Part shown: positions 9,387 to 18,884 of the stretch, piece by piece
Layout of the letters: the number at the start of each line of letters is the position of its first letter
How positions within the stretch are numbered: position 1 is the stretch's first letter
Assembly (NCBI RefSeq): GCF_007741475.1
Contig: NZ_CP036261.1
Location: forward strand, 5,333,798-5,397,797
Direction of reading: 5' to 3'
DNA: 64,000 nucleotides
Origin: Rosistilla ulvae
Lineage (GTDB): Bacteria > Planctomycetota > Planctomycetia > Pirellulales > Pirellulaceae
The notes under the pieces: generated by a model
Databases searched by the model: none
The model's input: only the letters and a program-made list of their open reading frames with translations
What the model was told of the DNA's origin: nothing
Program-made: the position numbers and the translations under genes

Positions 9387-11750
9387 TTACTCACGCATCT
9401 TCAACACGGCGACAAGATCCAGTTCGATGATCCGCCGCTGCACGATCAAACCCGACAGGAAGGTCGCGACGACAACGACCATCGCGGCCAATGCGAAGGT
9501 CTCGCGGCTGACGACCAACGGGATTCGGTAGTTGTCGGTGTCGAGTCCCTCTGCCATCACGCCCGCCAGGCCGTATCCTAATAAACAGCCTATCGGAATC
9601 GCACACACAGTAAACAGCCCGATCTCACCCAACAGGACGATTGAGACTTCGCGGCGGGTGAATCCGACGACGCGCATCGTCGCCAAGTCGCGGCTGCGTT
9701 CGGACAACGAAATCCGTGCGCTATTGTAGACCACGCCGATCGCGATCACTGCGGCAAACAAAATGATAAACGAACGCATCACTAGCAAGTTTTTGGCGAT
9801 CGTCTCGTTGAAACTCTCCAACACTGCCAACTTAATCGCAACGCTACCGACCCCTGAGCGCTGCTCCAATTCGCGAAAGACATCCTGCAATCGGCTCGAA
9901 TCCACCTTCAGATAGGCCCCCGACGCAACCTCCGATTCTTTCAACAACTTGTGCAACTGTTGTTTGTTCATATAGGCGTTGACGCCTGTGTATTCCTCGA
10001 CGATCGCCGTGACTTCGATCTCCACCGTCGGGCGTTTGTCCTCCAGAATCTCCAGCGTGACAAGATCTCCTCGCTGGGCGCCAAGCAGATCGGCGAGCTT
10101 GCTGTTGAGCATGATCCCGAAATCGGGAACCTGGACCACCTGTTCGCGACTGTCTAGCAAGCGATACAACTGAGGATCGTGTTGCAGTCCCAAGATCCCT
10201 ACCCGCCGCGAGCGGTTCTGGAACTTCACCTCCGCCGCGACCGAGCGCATCGTTTCGCTCTCCTGCACCCCGGGCAAACGGGAAACTTCGTAGACGACCG
10301 AGGCGGTCGCCGGTTCTACAAAACTCACCGAGATATCCTGCCGCTGTGCCAGCCGGAATTGAAAGTCCATCATGTAGTTGATCGAATCGAGCGAGAAGTT
10401 ACCGACGATCATCACCGCAACCGCCATTGCTATTCCGAGGATCGAGAGGCTCGCTTTCAAAGGCTTGCGGGCCACGTTACGAATCACCATCCGAACCTCC
10501 GATGGTAGCGATCCGGCCGGGACGATCCGTTCGATCAGCGTGGGGCGATAATTGGCCGGCGGCGCAGGACGCATCGCTTCGGCCGGCGGCAGCGCGATCA
10601 CTTCGCGAACACTCAACCAAGTGCCGATCAATGCCGCGGCGGTCGTCAACAGAAACGCCAGTGCGATCGCCAACCAATCGACTTGAAATTCGAGCTGCGG
10701 GAATTTGTAGAACTCTTCGTACAGATGAACGATATTCGCCGCCATCCAAAAGCCCAGCCCGGCCCCGATCACCGTGCCGGTCAACGAGATCACCAACACC
10801 ATGTGCAGATAATGCAGGCCGACTTCGACGTGCGTGTATCCAAACGCCTTTAACGCGGCGATCTGTTCTCGCTGTTGAGCGATGATCCGCGAGATCACGA
10901 TGTTCAGCAGAAACGCAGCGACCGAGAGGAAGATCGCGGGAGCCATGATTGCCGTCGAACGCAGTTGCGCCATTTCGTCGGACAGGAATTGATGCGAGAT
11001 CTGTTGATCGCGATCGTACGCGCCGACGCTGCCAAACGGTTTGAGCAATCGATCTAACTGGTCGATCACCTCGTCGACGTTGCTGTCGTAGGCGAGCTTC
11101 AGCGTGACACTGTTAAACGCACCGGTCATGTCCAGTGCCGCTTCGAGATCGCGTTGGTTGATCCAGAAGACGCCAAACCGCTTGTTGTCGGGCATGATGC
11201 TGCCCGGTTGCACCTGAAGCACGTATTCGGGCGAGAGGGCGACGCCGACGATTTTCAGCGTTTGACGCCGGCCATTGATGATCGCATCGACGGTGTCGCC
11301 GGCGACAAAGCCGTGGGCATCGGCAAAAACTTCGGAAACGACGACCTCTCCGGTTCGGCCCGCTTCGAGCATGCGGCCGCGAGCGATGTACAGCTTATTC
11401 AGCACCGCGTCGCCGTATTCTGGGACCGAGATCAGCCGAGCGGTTGCGGGATCGGCCATCTCCGGAACGTCCAGCAGCACGTCGTCGACGATCCGAGCTT
11501 CGACCGACGCGACGCCCGAGATCTGTGCGATCCGCGGCAGCATCGTGTCGGGGACGCGGCGGGCCGACGAAAAAACATCCGCAAATCGGAACTCGCGATA
11601 AAACGAATCTTTGCTCGTCGCCAGCGATGCGTAGGAACACATCGACATCACAAACGTCGCCACTCCGGCAGCGATCACCAGCACGATCGCGACCACTTGG
11701 CCTTTCATCTGCATCAGGTCGCGAATCAATTTGCGATCGAGCTTTAACAT
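9387..11750 (-). CDS. ABC transporter permease with two FtsX domains
   Basis: The 787-residue protein has an N-terminal membrane segment (about 14-34), a MacB-like periplasmic domain, a first FtsX block near residues 265-390 (IMAPAIFLSVAAFLLNIVIS), a second periplasmic region and a second FtsX block near 680-780 ending in RRIIELDLVAVLKMRE. This two-block form belongs to the type VII (MacB/LolCE-like) ABC transporters, which work by mechanotransmission. It lies 52 bases after the ATPase gene and 23 bases before the adaptor gene, all on the minus strand. Confidence 0.9.
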   Translation of the reverse strand: MLKLDRKLIRDLMQMKGQVVAIVLVIAAGVATFVMSMCSYASLATSKDSFYREFRFADVFSSARRVPDTMLPRIAQISGVASVEARIVDDVLLDVPEMADPATARLISVPEYGDAVLNKLYIARGRMLEAGRTGEVVVSEVFADAHGFVAGDTVDAIINGRRQTLKIVGVALSPEYVLQVQPGSIMPDNKRFGVFWINQRDLEAALDMTGAFNSVTLKLAYDSNVDEVIDQLDRLLKPFGSVGAYDRDQQISHQFLSDEMAQLRSTAIMAPAIFLSVAAFLLNIVISRIIAQQREQIAALKAFGYTHVEVGLHYLHMVLVISLTGTVIGAGLGFWMAANIVHLYEEFYKFPQLEFQVDWLAIALAFLLTTAAALIGTWLSVREVIALPPAEAMRPAPPANYRPTLIERIVPAGSLPSEVRMVIRNVARKPLKASLSILGIAMAVAVMIVGNFSLDSINYMMDFQFRLAQRQDISVSFVEPATASVVYEVSRLPGVQESETMRSVAAEVKFQNRSRRVGILGLQHDPQLYRLLDSREQVVQVPDFGIMLNSKLADLLGAQRGDLVTLEILEDKRPTVEIEVTAIVEEYTGVNAYMNKQQLHKLLKESEVASGAYLKVDSSRLQDVFRELEQRSGVGSVAIKLAVLESFNETIAKNLLVMRSFIILFAAVIAIGVVYNSARISLSERSRDLATMRVVGFTRREVSIVLLGEIGLFTVCAIPIGCLLGYGLAGVMAEGLDTDNYRIPLVVSRETFALAAMVVVVATFLSGLIVQRRIIELDLVAVLKMRE

Positions 11751-11802
11751 TCAGGCCGCCGATTCGTATCGGGTAGCTCACGCCGACGGGCGTCGCTTGG
11801 GA

Positions 11803-12525
11803 TCACCATTGCAACGCCTGAGCCGATCGTTTGTCGGTGTTGGTCTGCACGCCCGCGATCTGCCCATCGGACAGCGAGATCACGCGATCGGCCATCTGCG
11901 CGATCACGGCATTGTGCGTGATCACGGCAGTCGTGGTTCCCAGTTCGCGATTGATCCTGGCGATCGCTTCCAAGACGACGATCCCGGTGTGAACGTCTAA
12001 CGCGCCGGTTGGTTCATCGCACAACAAGACCTTCGGTTTCTTAGCGATCGCCCGCGCGATCGCCACTCGCTGTTGTTCGCCGCCGGACAATTGAGCGGGA
12101 AAGTGATTTGCTCGGTCACGCAATTGCACCAGTTCCAAGGCTTCCAACGGATCCATCGGCGAACTGGCGATCTCGGTGATCAGTTCGACATTTTCTCGAG
12201 CTGTCAGGCTGGGGATCAGATTGTAGAACTGGAAGACAAATCCGACGCTCTGCCGCCGGTATTGGGTGAGTTCGGCATCGTCGCTTGCTGTCAGCTCGCG
12301 GTCCAAATAATGAACCGTTCCGGAGGTCGGCGTATCGAGCCCGCCGAGGATGTTTAATAACGTCGACTTGCCGCTGCCCGAGGCGCCCAGCAAAACGATG
12401 AACTCGCCGTCGAACAGGTCCAACGAAACGCCTCGCAGCGCGTGCACCTGGACTTCTCCCATGCGATAGATCTTCGCGACGTCGACAGCTCGGAAAACTG
12501 CGGTTTGCGAGCCTGCGTGCGACAT
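11803..12525 (-). CDS. ABC transporter ATP-binding protein (LolD/MacB type)
   Basis: The 240-residue ATPase shows Walker A GASGSGKS (47-54), the signature [15 protein letters not shown] and Walker [13 protein letters not shown], all in the order expected for the MacB/LolD/FtsE group. It is the first gene of the efflux operon with the FtsX permease and HlyD adaptor. Upstream are about 297 bases that hold a degenerate palindrome and presumably the promoter. Confidence 0.92.
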   Translation of the reverse strand: MSHAGSQTAVFRAVDVAKIYRMGEVQVHALRGVSLDLFDGEFIVLLGASGSGKSTLLNILGGLDTPTSGTVHYLDRELTASDDAELTQYRRQSVGFVFQFYNLIPSLTARENVELITEIASSPMDPLEALELVQLRDRANHFPAQLSGGEQQRVAIARAIAKKPKVLLCDEPTGALDVHTGIVVLEAIARINRELGTTTAVITHNAVIAQMADRVISLSDGQIAGVQTNTDKRSAQALQW

Positions 12526-12585
12526 CGGTTACTTTGAAAAAATGGGGCTAAAGGACGGAGAGAATTTGAAGACGGATTGGCCGTT

Positions 12586-12653
12586 GGAGTCGAGCCTTCA
12601 GGCGAACTCTTCTGCGATGAATCGGAGCATCGATCGGCTAAAGCCTCCACTCC
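12586..12653. repeat. Imperfect inverted repeat upstream of efflux operon
   Basis: Arms at 12586-12604 and 12635-12653 (19 bases each) pair imperfectly around a 30-base loop. The sequence resembles scattered intergenic palindromes that I have seen described for planctomycetes, but this is recollection and was not checked. Confidence 0.4.
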
Positions 12654-12822
12654 AGCGGCTATTATCGATGGGAACCGAGTCCGCGTACACCCAAAACGTC
12701 CGTCGATTCTTGGCATGAGTTTTGCGACAATGCAAAACAACGCGGCGAATTACGCCAAGATCGACAACCTGGAACGAATTCCTTTCCGAATCAACGCTCG
12801 CAAGCTGCCAAGGTGAACCAAT

Positions 12823-13254
12823 ATGAATACCTATCAACCGCAAACGCACTCGACCACGATCGGCTACATCTGTTGGATCTTCGGATTTTTTGGAGCCCAC
12901 CGATTCTACTTCGGTCGCCCGATCAGTGGCACGATCTGGGCGTTTACCCTCGGCTTCTTCTTGATCGGTTGGATCATCGATCTGTTCCTGATCCCAAGCA
13001 TGAGCCGCACGGCGAACCTACGTTACAACAGCGGTCCGTTTGACTTCAACGTCGCTTGGATTCTGCTGACGTTTCTTGGGGTGTTTGGAATCCACCGCTT
13101 CTACATGGGCAAGTGGCTGACCGGCCTGTTGTGGCTCTGTACCGGCGGACTATTCATGTTTGGATATCTATACGACATGTGGACACTTAACGCACAGGTC
13201 AGCGAATGCAATTACGAGGCTTACGCTGGCCAATCGGCGATGACGATGGGTTAG
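12823..13254 (+). CDS. Membrane protein with two tandem TM2 domains
   Basis: This 143-residue protein contains two copies of the TM2 domain. The first (about residues 14-55) has FGAHRFYFGRPISG, the second (about 88-128) has FGIHRFYMGKWLTG, each followed by a second hydrophobic helix ending in a charged D. TM2 proteins sit in the inner membrane and their role is mostly unknown. The stop overlaps by 4 bases (13251-13254) with the stop of mfnE on the other strand. Confidence 0.88.
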   Translation: MNTYQPQTHSTTIGYICWIFGFFGAHRFYFGRPISGTIWAFTLGFFLIGWIIDLFLIPSMSRTANLRYNSGPFDFNVAWILLTFLGVFGIHRFYMGKWLTGLLWLCTGGLFMFGYLYDMWTLNAQVSECNYEAYAGQSAMTMG

Positions 13255-13874
13255 TCCTCTCGTTGCAGAGTCGTCCCTGGCAGGTGATCCTTTAGATTCA
13301 CCATTCGCACCTCGGGGATGCCTTCGATGAATTGCGGAAAGGCGGCGTCGACGATCTCGCGTCGCGCGGCCTCCGGCCAATCGATCTCCTTTGCGACGGA
13401 GCAGCTCTTTAAAAGCACTAGATCCGTCGCTTCTAACTGTTGAGCCAGCAGGGCTGCGATCGAATCGGTGGTCGTCGCCCAGTTCGTTGGCAGACTGATC
13501 GGACCGCGCGAGTTTGGACCGTAAAACGCATCGACAGCGACCAACGCCGCAGATCGGTCTCTGGAATCGTGGCTCCATCGATTCAGGGTTGTCGCGTCGC
13601 CGATCGGGACAAGCTCGGGCATCAGCTCCGCCACGATCTCGAAGGTGTGTCGCAACAGCCGAATGCAACGCCAATGCATCGCGGCGAGATCGAGTTCAAA
13701 GCGTCGATCCATCGCTCGCATCACGTCGATCAGTTCTCCGCCGCCTACGATGATCGCTGTCTTCCGCTGTGTCTGAGCCGTCAACCATCGCCGAACCGCC
13801 ACCTCGAGGTCGGCGTTGATCAATAGACTGCCGCCGAGCTTGACGACTCGGATGGGAGGCTTTTTGTCGGTCAT
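13251..13874 (-). CDS. mfnE: Amino-acid-kinase-fold protein, MfnE-like
   Basis: The 207-residue protein has the amino acid kinase fold (VVKLGGSLL at the N-terminus, IIVGGGELID, and TTDSIAALLAQQL in the nucleotide region). In archaea MfnE phosphorylates aminomethylfuranmethyl phosphate to the diphosphate during methanofuran synthesis, and bacteria with methanopterin-linked C1 transfer carry a homologue. The identification rests mainly on the neighbours mfnD and mfnF, which lie directly upstream. The ATG at 13874 overlaps the mfnF stop in an ATGA (13871-13874), which indicates translational coupling and decides the start. The archaeal role is known; its use here is inferred. Confidence 0.78.
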   Translation of the reverse strand: MTDKKPPIRVVKLGGSLLINADLEVAVRRWLTAQTQRKTAIIVGGGELIDVMRAMDRRFELDLAAMHWRCIRLLRHTFEIVAELMPELVPIGDATTLNRWSHDSRDRSAALVAVDAFYGPNSRGPISLPTNWATTTDSIAALLAQQLEATDLVLLKSCSVAKEIDWPEAARREIVDAAFPQFIEGIPEVRMVNLKDHLPGTTLQRED

Positions 13875-14926
13875 GCGAAAGTCGCCTCGGCGAGGCAGGC
13901 GAGCGCGTAAGCCGGACCGACACGGGACCGCTCGGCCCCTAGCTCTTGAGTCAGCGAAATCTGCCGCGCCACCGACTTGGGCAACAACCATTCGCCATGC
14001 CCGGCGATGACCCACGCGGATGAATCGCTTGCAACTTTGGCGATTCCCGTGGCGATGCGATCTTTCAAAATCGCTTCAATCTGATTGGATGCGAGGACCG
14101 CGTCGTCAAAAGTGAAGCTGCGGTGATCCAGGCCAAACATGCGGGCGATCCGATTGACGCTGTTCTCGACAGTTCGCGGCTTTCCATCGGCCGAATCACA
14201 ATTCTCGGGCATCGCTGCGGTTCGACCCAGGACCAAAAAACAATCGTCGGTCGTTGCGAAGAACTCCGCCATCACAGGAATGTCGCGTCCCCGAAACGGC
14301 AGGGACGAAGTCAGACCGCACAGTGGAGTTCGCCCGACGCCAAGGTAGAGTAATTCGGAACGTTCCAGACGGTCGACGTCGGTCCGCGAACGCGTTTGCA
14401 CGCCGCGGGAATCGATTGCGATCAGATCGGTTGTCGTCGACCCGATGTCGATCATCAATCCGGTTTCATTGTCACCGAGATATCGTGCGGCGTAGCTGGC
14501 CGTCGCGTGCCAGTTCGCCGCCGCGACGTCGTCTGGTGACGACTTCGCCTCATCGGCTCGCAGCCATTGGCCATCCAAGCTGTAGATGCACAGTGGATCG
14601 ACGCCGGCGGACGCTTTCAATTGCGTGGCTTCAACGACGGCGTCGACGATCTGGCGAACACCTTGCGAGCGATCGAGGAAACAGTCGGCCAGTTCGCCGG
14701 TCATCGTCAGGGCGTATCGCGTTGCTGCGGTTGGAGTTGGCAGCAACTGTCTCAGTTGATCCGCTAGACGTTCGGGATACTTCCACAACGCAAAGGATTC
14801 GGCGGACGTCCAGCCCGAGGTATCGGCGGCTTTGATGTTGGCACCGCCGACGTCGATTCCGATCCAACGCATGTCGGGCGGTTCGGATTTCGAGGCGGCT
14901 GCTTGGGCCAACATGGCGTCGTTCAT
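13871..14926 (-). CDS. mfnF: Hydantoinase/oxoprolinase-fold protein, MfnF-like (H4MPT-linked C1 pathway)
   Basis: The 351-residue protein has two ASKHA-type phosphate-binding segments, WIGIDVGGANIKAAD near residue 20 and LMIDIGSTTTDLIAI near residue 150. It matches the family annotated as H4MPT-linked C1 transfer pathway protein, whose archaeal member MfnF joins the furan diphosphate to glutamyl-tyramine in methanofuran synthesis. The start ATG at 14926 overlaps the mfnD stop as ATGA (14923-14926), which is preferred over a TTG at 15010 that would extend far into mfnD. Confidence 0.8.
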   Translation of the reverse strand: MNDAMLAQAAASKSEPPDMRWIGIDVGGANIKAADTSGWTSAESFALWKYPERLADQLRQLLPTPTAATRYALTMTGELADCFLDRSQGVRQIVDAVVEATQLKASAGVDPLCIYSLDGQWLRADEAKSSPDDVAAANWHATASYAARYLGDNETGLMIDIGSTTTDLIAIDSRGVQTRSRTDVDRLERSELLYLGVGRTPLCGLTSSLPFRGRDIPVMAEFFATTDDCFLVLGRTAAMPENCDSADGKPRTVENSVNRIARMFGLDHRSFTFDDAVLASNQIEAILKDRIATGIAKVASDSSAWVIAGHGEWLLPKSVARQISLTQELGAERSRVGPAYALACLAEATFA

Positions 14927-16008
14927 TGCGATTGCGGAATTTTGGATGGGTTGCGGCGGCAGGGGCCGGAGCCGGTCGGCGATATGTCGACACGCCCCGC
15001 CCCGTCCCAACGGACTGCGGAAACCGAGCCATCAAGAACCGGCGGTGCCGCGTCGAGGCCGAACATTGTTGCAGCAAGATTGCTTTTCATCAAATGGCGA
15101 ACGCCAACATAAGAGGTCGTCAATCGAGGATTGATCTCGATCACGACATCGTTGCGCGGGTCGTCGGCGAGAACTAGATCGACGCCAACGTAGCCGACCG
15201 GGCTGGCGGCATCGGCGCAGAGCGACGATCGGTCGATCAGGGCATCGAGCGCAGCGGCTGCTAACGATTCGGCACGGTCGACGATCGCGGCGGGGAGCGG
15301 GCATTTGCCACCGTGATAAGTGAAACAGGGGGACTCGATTTTCTGCAAACAGGCTGGCAACCAATGGATCCCGACGGGAGTCACGATCGCGGCGATGCTG
15401 ACCGCTTGCCCAGGGTGATAGGCTTGGATAATCCAGTCACCGGTGCGGCGTCGGCGTTGGTTGTCGGCGTGGGTGAAGGAGCCAAAACGCTGAATCTCGA
15501 TCGCTCCGCAGCCGTCGTTTGGTTTCATGATCCATCCCTTGTCCCTTGTCTTCTGCGGAGCTTGCCGTGGGCCAAAGGAGATCGGATGAGGAATCTTCGC
15601 TTCCCGTAAACGTTGGCTCAGTTGTAATTTGTCGGTTGCCGAAGCGAGGAAGTTGGCATTCCCTGCGATCACGTTGCGGCCGAAGCCTCGAAACGCGGCG
15701 ACTAATTTATAGAGCAGCCGATCGGATTCCGGTGCGATCAGGATCGCGGCGTCGCAGTCGGCCGACGCGGCCAACCATTGCGAGATCAGGTCGGCGGAGC
15801 TATCGACCGGGATCGTTTGGATCGACTCGTCGATGCGATGGGGCAAACGGGAGTCGATCGTCGTGACCACGCGGGCACATCGGTTTGCGTCGTCGCAGAT
15901 CGCGTGATGCATGGCGGTTCCTTCGGCCAGCAAGCTCTGCGGAAGCGAGGCCAAGGGAGTTGAAACGAGACCACCGCCGATTGTGTATTCACCAATGAAG
16001 ACCTGCAT
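14923..16008 (-). CDS. mfnD: ATP-grasp ligase, MfnD-like
   Basis: The 361-residue protein has ATP-grasp features: MKPNDGCGAIEIQRF in the nucleotide-binding part and EINPRLTTSYVGVRH as the metal/ATP site. Archaeal MfnD is a tyramine-glutamate ligase; bacterial homologues occur in the methanopterin/methylofuran gene sets of methylotrophs and planctomycetes. It is the first of three coupled genes with mfnF and mfnE. The upstream VWA gene is 65 bases away on the same strand and may or may not share the transcript. Confidence 0.8.
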   Translation of the reverse strand: MQVFIGEYTIGGGLVSTPLASLPQSLLAEGTAMHHAICDDANRCARVVTTIDSRLPHRIDESIQTIPVDSSADLISQWLAASADCDAAILIAPESDRLLYKLVAAFRGFGRNVIAGNANFLASATDKLQLSQRLREAKIPHPISFGPRQAPQKTRDKGWIMKPNDGCGAIEIQRFGSFTHADNQRRRRTGDWIIQAYHPGQAVSIAAIVTPVGIHWLPACLQKIESPCFTYHGGKCPLPAAIVDRAESLAAAALDALIDRSSLCADAASPVGYVGVDLVLADDPRNDVVIEINPRLTTSYVGVRHLMKSNLAATMFGLDAAPPVLDGSVSAVRWDGAGRVDISPTGSGPCRRNPSKIPQSQ

Positions 16009-16073
16009 GATAAACCTGCCCTGAATATGATTGCCGGTGCCAGTCGCGAAGCTTGGTGATGTCGACTGGCATG

Positions 16074-17279
16074 TTAATGCGAGTCCCCAGACTTAATTCG
16101 AGTTGCCAGCGATTGCAAGTCTTGACCGCGAAGTGCCCCTTCGACCAATTCGGGTAAACGATCGGGAGTGCAGGCGAAACAGGGGATGCCCAGAGCGGAC
16201 AGTCGCCGGGCGAGGGCTTCGTCAAAACAGGGCGTGCCGCTGTCGGAGAGGGCCAACAGGCACAGAACGCGGACTCCCGATTCGACCATCTCGCCCAATC
16301 GACGGACCAATTGCGATTGGTTGCCCCCTTCGAACAGATCGGTCAGCAGGATGAACAGCGTCTCGCTCGGTTCGGTGATAAATTGTTCACAGTAGGCGAC
16401 CGATTTGTTGATGTCGGTGCCGCCGCCCAATTGAACGCCAAAAAGCATGTCGACCGGATCGTCGCCGCAGGTCTCGGTTAGGTCGACGACTTCGGTGTCA
16501 AAGGCGACGACGTGTGTCTTCAGGGCGGGGAGGCTGGCGAAGATCGAACCGGTGACCGCGCCGTAGACAACCGAATCGGCCATCGAACCGCTCTGATCCA
16601 TATCGACGATCACGGTCCAGTTGTTCGTCCGTTGGGCCCGCGAATAGAAATAGACCCGTTCGGGAATCAAGCGTCCCAATTGGGCGTTGTAGTTTTTCAG
16701 ATTCCGCCCGATCGTCCACTTCCAATCGATGCTGTTGGCGTGCGGGATCGGAGAGTGTTCGTTCCGATTGAGCGCCCCTTGGACCGCTTGCCGGATCCGT
16801 TGTTCCAGCGTGAGTTTGATCTTGTCGGCGACCGCTCGGACGACCATCCGCGCCGTCTCTTTGGTTCGCTCGGGAATCTGACCACCAAGACTCAACAGCG
16901 TCCCGACCAGTTGCACGTTGGGCTGAACGTTTTTGAGTAGTTCCGGTTCCAGCAACAAACCCCGCATCCCTTTGCGGTCGATCGCATCCTGTTGGATCAC
17001 GGCGACGACGTCTTCGGAAAAGTAGGTGCGGATGTCGCCGAGCCATTTTGCCAACCGAGGTGAGGATCCGCCCGAACCGGCTGAACGCTTGCCGCCCGAT
17101 TCGGAACCTTCCTGCGTCTGGTCGTAGATCGCCGCCAAGGCTTCGTCCATCAATTGCTGATCGGCGTCGAGGGAAAGGTCGCCGCCGCCGTACTGGTTCA
17201 GCAGATCCTGCGAGCTTGCTCCGAGGATCAAACGCCAGCGGCAAAGCTGTTCGGGAGCGATTGGTTTGGGAGTCGCCAT
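16074..17279 (-). CDS. CoxE-like VWA-domain protein
   Basis: The 401-residue protein has an N-terminal helical region of about 200 residues with a Gly/Ser-rich stretch near residue 65, then a von Willebrand A domain with a complete MIDAS start (DMDQSGSM) and LGGGTDINKSVAYC. There is no signal peptide, so it is cytoplasmic. Relatives work with MoxR AAA+ ATPases in metal-dependent protein remodelling, but no MoxR gene is adjacent here. The ATG at 17279 is preferred over a TTG at 17318. Confidence 0.8.
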   Translation of the reverse strand: MATPKPIAPEQLCRWRLILGASSQDLLNQYGGGDLSLDADQQLMDEALAAIYDQTQEGSESGGKRSAGSGGSSPRLAKWLGDIRTYFSEDVVAVIQQDAIDRKGMRGLLLEPELLKNVQPNVQLVGTLLSLGGQIPERTKETARMVVRAVADKIKLTLEQRIRQAVQGALNRNEHSPIPHANSIDWKWTIGRNLKNYNAQLGRLIPERVYFYSRAQRTNNWTVIVDMDQSGSMADSVVYGAVTGSIFASLPALKTHVVAFDTEVVDLTETCGDDPVDMLFGVQLGGGTDINKSVAYCEQFITEPSETLFILLTDLFEGGNQSQLVRRLGEMVESGVRVLCLLALSDSGTPCFDEALARRLSALGIPCFACTPDRLPELVEGALRGQDLQSLATRIKSGDSH

Positions 17280-17626
17280 CGGGTGTGGACCTGATCGAAG
17301 TGCCTGTGAACGGAGCAAGCGCGCGAACTTGGGTACTTGTTAATCCAGATGTTGTGTGCGGGCCAAATTGCCTAAATTCGCGTTGCCGTAAGACGCAATT
17401 TTAGCGTTTGGATTTCAGCGGTGGACTGCTCACCGCGATCCGGCACGAGTAAAGGAGAGATGCTGCAGTGGCGCGGTAGGACGCGAGCACAAGAAGCATA
17501 ACGCATCGGATGCTGGCATTAAACGAATTCGTTCGATTTTTGAACATTTACTGACGTTCGGAACAAACTTTGCGGAGCACCTTCGATGTCCAGTCTGCGG
17601 AATATCTTTTACTCATGGAGGAATAA
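17280..17626. other. Intergenic between divergent genes
   Basis: This 347-base gap separates the VWA gene (minus) from the baeRF-like gene (plus). I see no gene in it. It should hold two divergent promoters. A strong ribosome binding site GGAGG (17617-17621) lies five bases before the ATG at 17627. Confidence 0.6.
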
Positions 17627-18787
17627 ATGATTCACTCAATCAATCGCGACCAAGTGAAGCGTCTTGCCGGATTGCAAGGCACGCCCCACGTCACACTCTT
17701 TTTGCCTGCATCCCCCGACAGCGCGTTGGCATCCGATGGCAACATCGGTTTGAGTCAATTGATCGAAAAGTCGCATCAACAGTTGGCCCAGTTTTGGATG
17801 TCGGCGACAGATGCCCACGATTTCTTGCGGCCGCTGTGCGATCTTCAAGAGGACCCTACTTTCCGGGAGGCGCAGAGCGGAGGTGTTGCAATTTACTTGT
17901 CGGGCGACACTTTTGAAGTTGTTCCAGGCTACGACCAACCCGACTCTCGAGCCGTCGTTGCCGGCACGTTTTGTCTCCGCCCGATGCTGTTGGCGGAGAA
18001 CCAATTCGCCGACTTTTATCTGCTGACGATCAGCAAACAACAATTAGCATTTTATCGCGCCACGTTGTCCGAGATTACCCAGATCCATACTGCTGGACTC
18101 CCGGTCAATTTCGAGGCTGCGCTTCGCACGGTTGTAGGCGAACCGATGTTAGTGCACACCGGAATGGAAGCTTTGCAACGTTCGCCGGAGGCGGCTTTCG
18201 ATGAACTCGAGGACCAAGTCGACCCTCTTGCCCCTGCGTTTATCGAATATATCCAACAAGTCGATGAAGCGGTGTGTGCATATCTGCACGATCGTTCCGG
18301 TTTCTTGATCCTTGCCGGATCCGAAGCGGACACAGCACTCTATCGCGAACACAGTGTCTGTTCGCAACGTGTTGGGAAGGTGATGACGGGCAATATCGAT
18401 CAATATTCCCCCGAAAAGCTGCTTCGCGAAGCGTTGCCGTTGGCCGTCGATCAACTGCAACTGCAGCGTGATTCCGACGCCCGCGAGTTCCGTGAGCGGA
18501 AACGCCCAGTCACGCTTGATGCACGGGAGATATTGTGTGCCGCACAGGTGGGACGAATTGACACACTATTCTTCGATCGCGACGCGACGCTCTACGGAAG
18601 CTTCCACCGGGAGCGAAATGTGTTGCAGGAAAGTGGTCAACCACCGCAGGGGCGGCCGAGCGAGGAGTGTCGCGATTTGATCGAGTCGGCGATGGTGCAG
18701 ACGATCATCCATGGCGGCCGGATCCACGCAGCACCGGCTAGCGATATGCCGGTCCGAGCGAAGATGGCGGCGACGCTGAAGTATTGA
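17627..18787 (+). CDS. Bacterial archaeo-eukaryotic release-factor (baeRF)-like protein
   Basis: The 386-residue cytoplasmic protein resembles the bacterial branch of the eRF1/Pelota/RNase E-like fold family. The diagnostic C-terminal part reads ILCAAQVGRIDTLFFD, followed by a basic/acidic tail ending in DMPVRAKMAATLKY. The N-terminal part (HVTLFLPA, then PLCDLQEDP) is also like that family. Suggested roles for this family are ribosome rescue or stress-related translation control, but none is proven for this branch. A strong GGAGG precedes the ATG by five bases. It stands alone and converges on sufS. Confidence 0.75.
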   Translation: MIHSINRDQVKRLAGLQGTPHVTLFLPASPDSALASDGNIGLSQLIEKSHQQLAQFWMSATDAHDFLRPLCDLQEDPTFREAQSGGVAIYLSGDTFEVVPGYDQPDSRAVVAGTFCLRPMLLAENQFADFYLLTISKQQLAFYRATLSEITQIHTAGLPVNFEAALRTVVGEPMLVHTGMEALQRSPEAAFDELEDQVDPLAPAFIEYIQQVDEAVCAYLHDRSGFLILAGSEADTALYREHSVCSQRVGKVMTGNIDQYSPEKLLREALPLAVDQLQLQRDSDAREFRERKRPVTLDAREILCAAQVGRIDTLFFDRDATLYGSFHRERNVLQESGQPPQGRPSEECRDLIESAMVQTIIHGGRIHAAPASDMPVRAKMAATLKY

Positions 18788-18815
18788 TCGGCGTCGATCT
18801 TCTACCTGGCGCAAA

Positions 18816-18835
18816 ACGCAGTGTTTCCACTGCGT
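18816..18835. terminator. Hairpin between convergent baeRF-like gene and sufS
   Basis: A perfect 8-bp stem, ACGCAGTG (18816-18823) and CACTGCGT (18828-18835), with a TTTC loop. No T-run follows on either strand, so a role as a two-way terminator is possible but unproven. Confidence 0.45.
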
Positions 18836-18884
18836 AGCGCGCCGGTGGTGGAGGCAACGGCGTGCGGCAATCCCCGTCGTGAGC

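Noticed and set aside
12577-12816. 79-codon plus-strand frame upstream of the TM2 gene
   Set aside because: No start signal, overlaps a palindrome and shows no domain.
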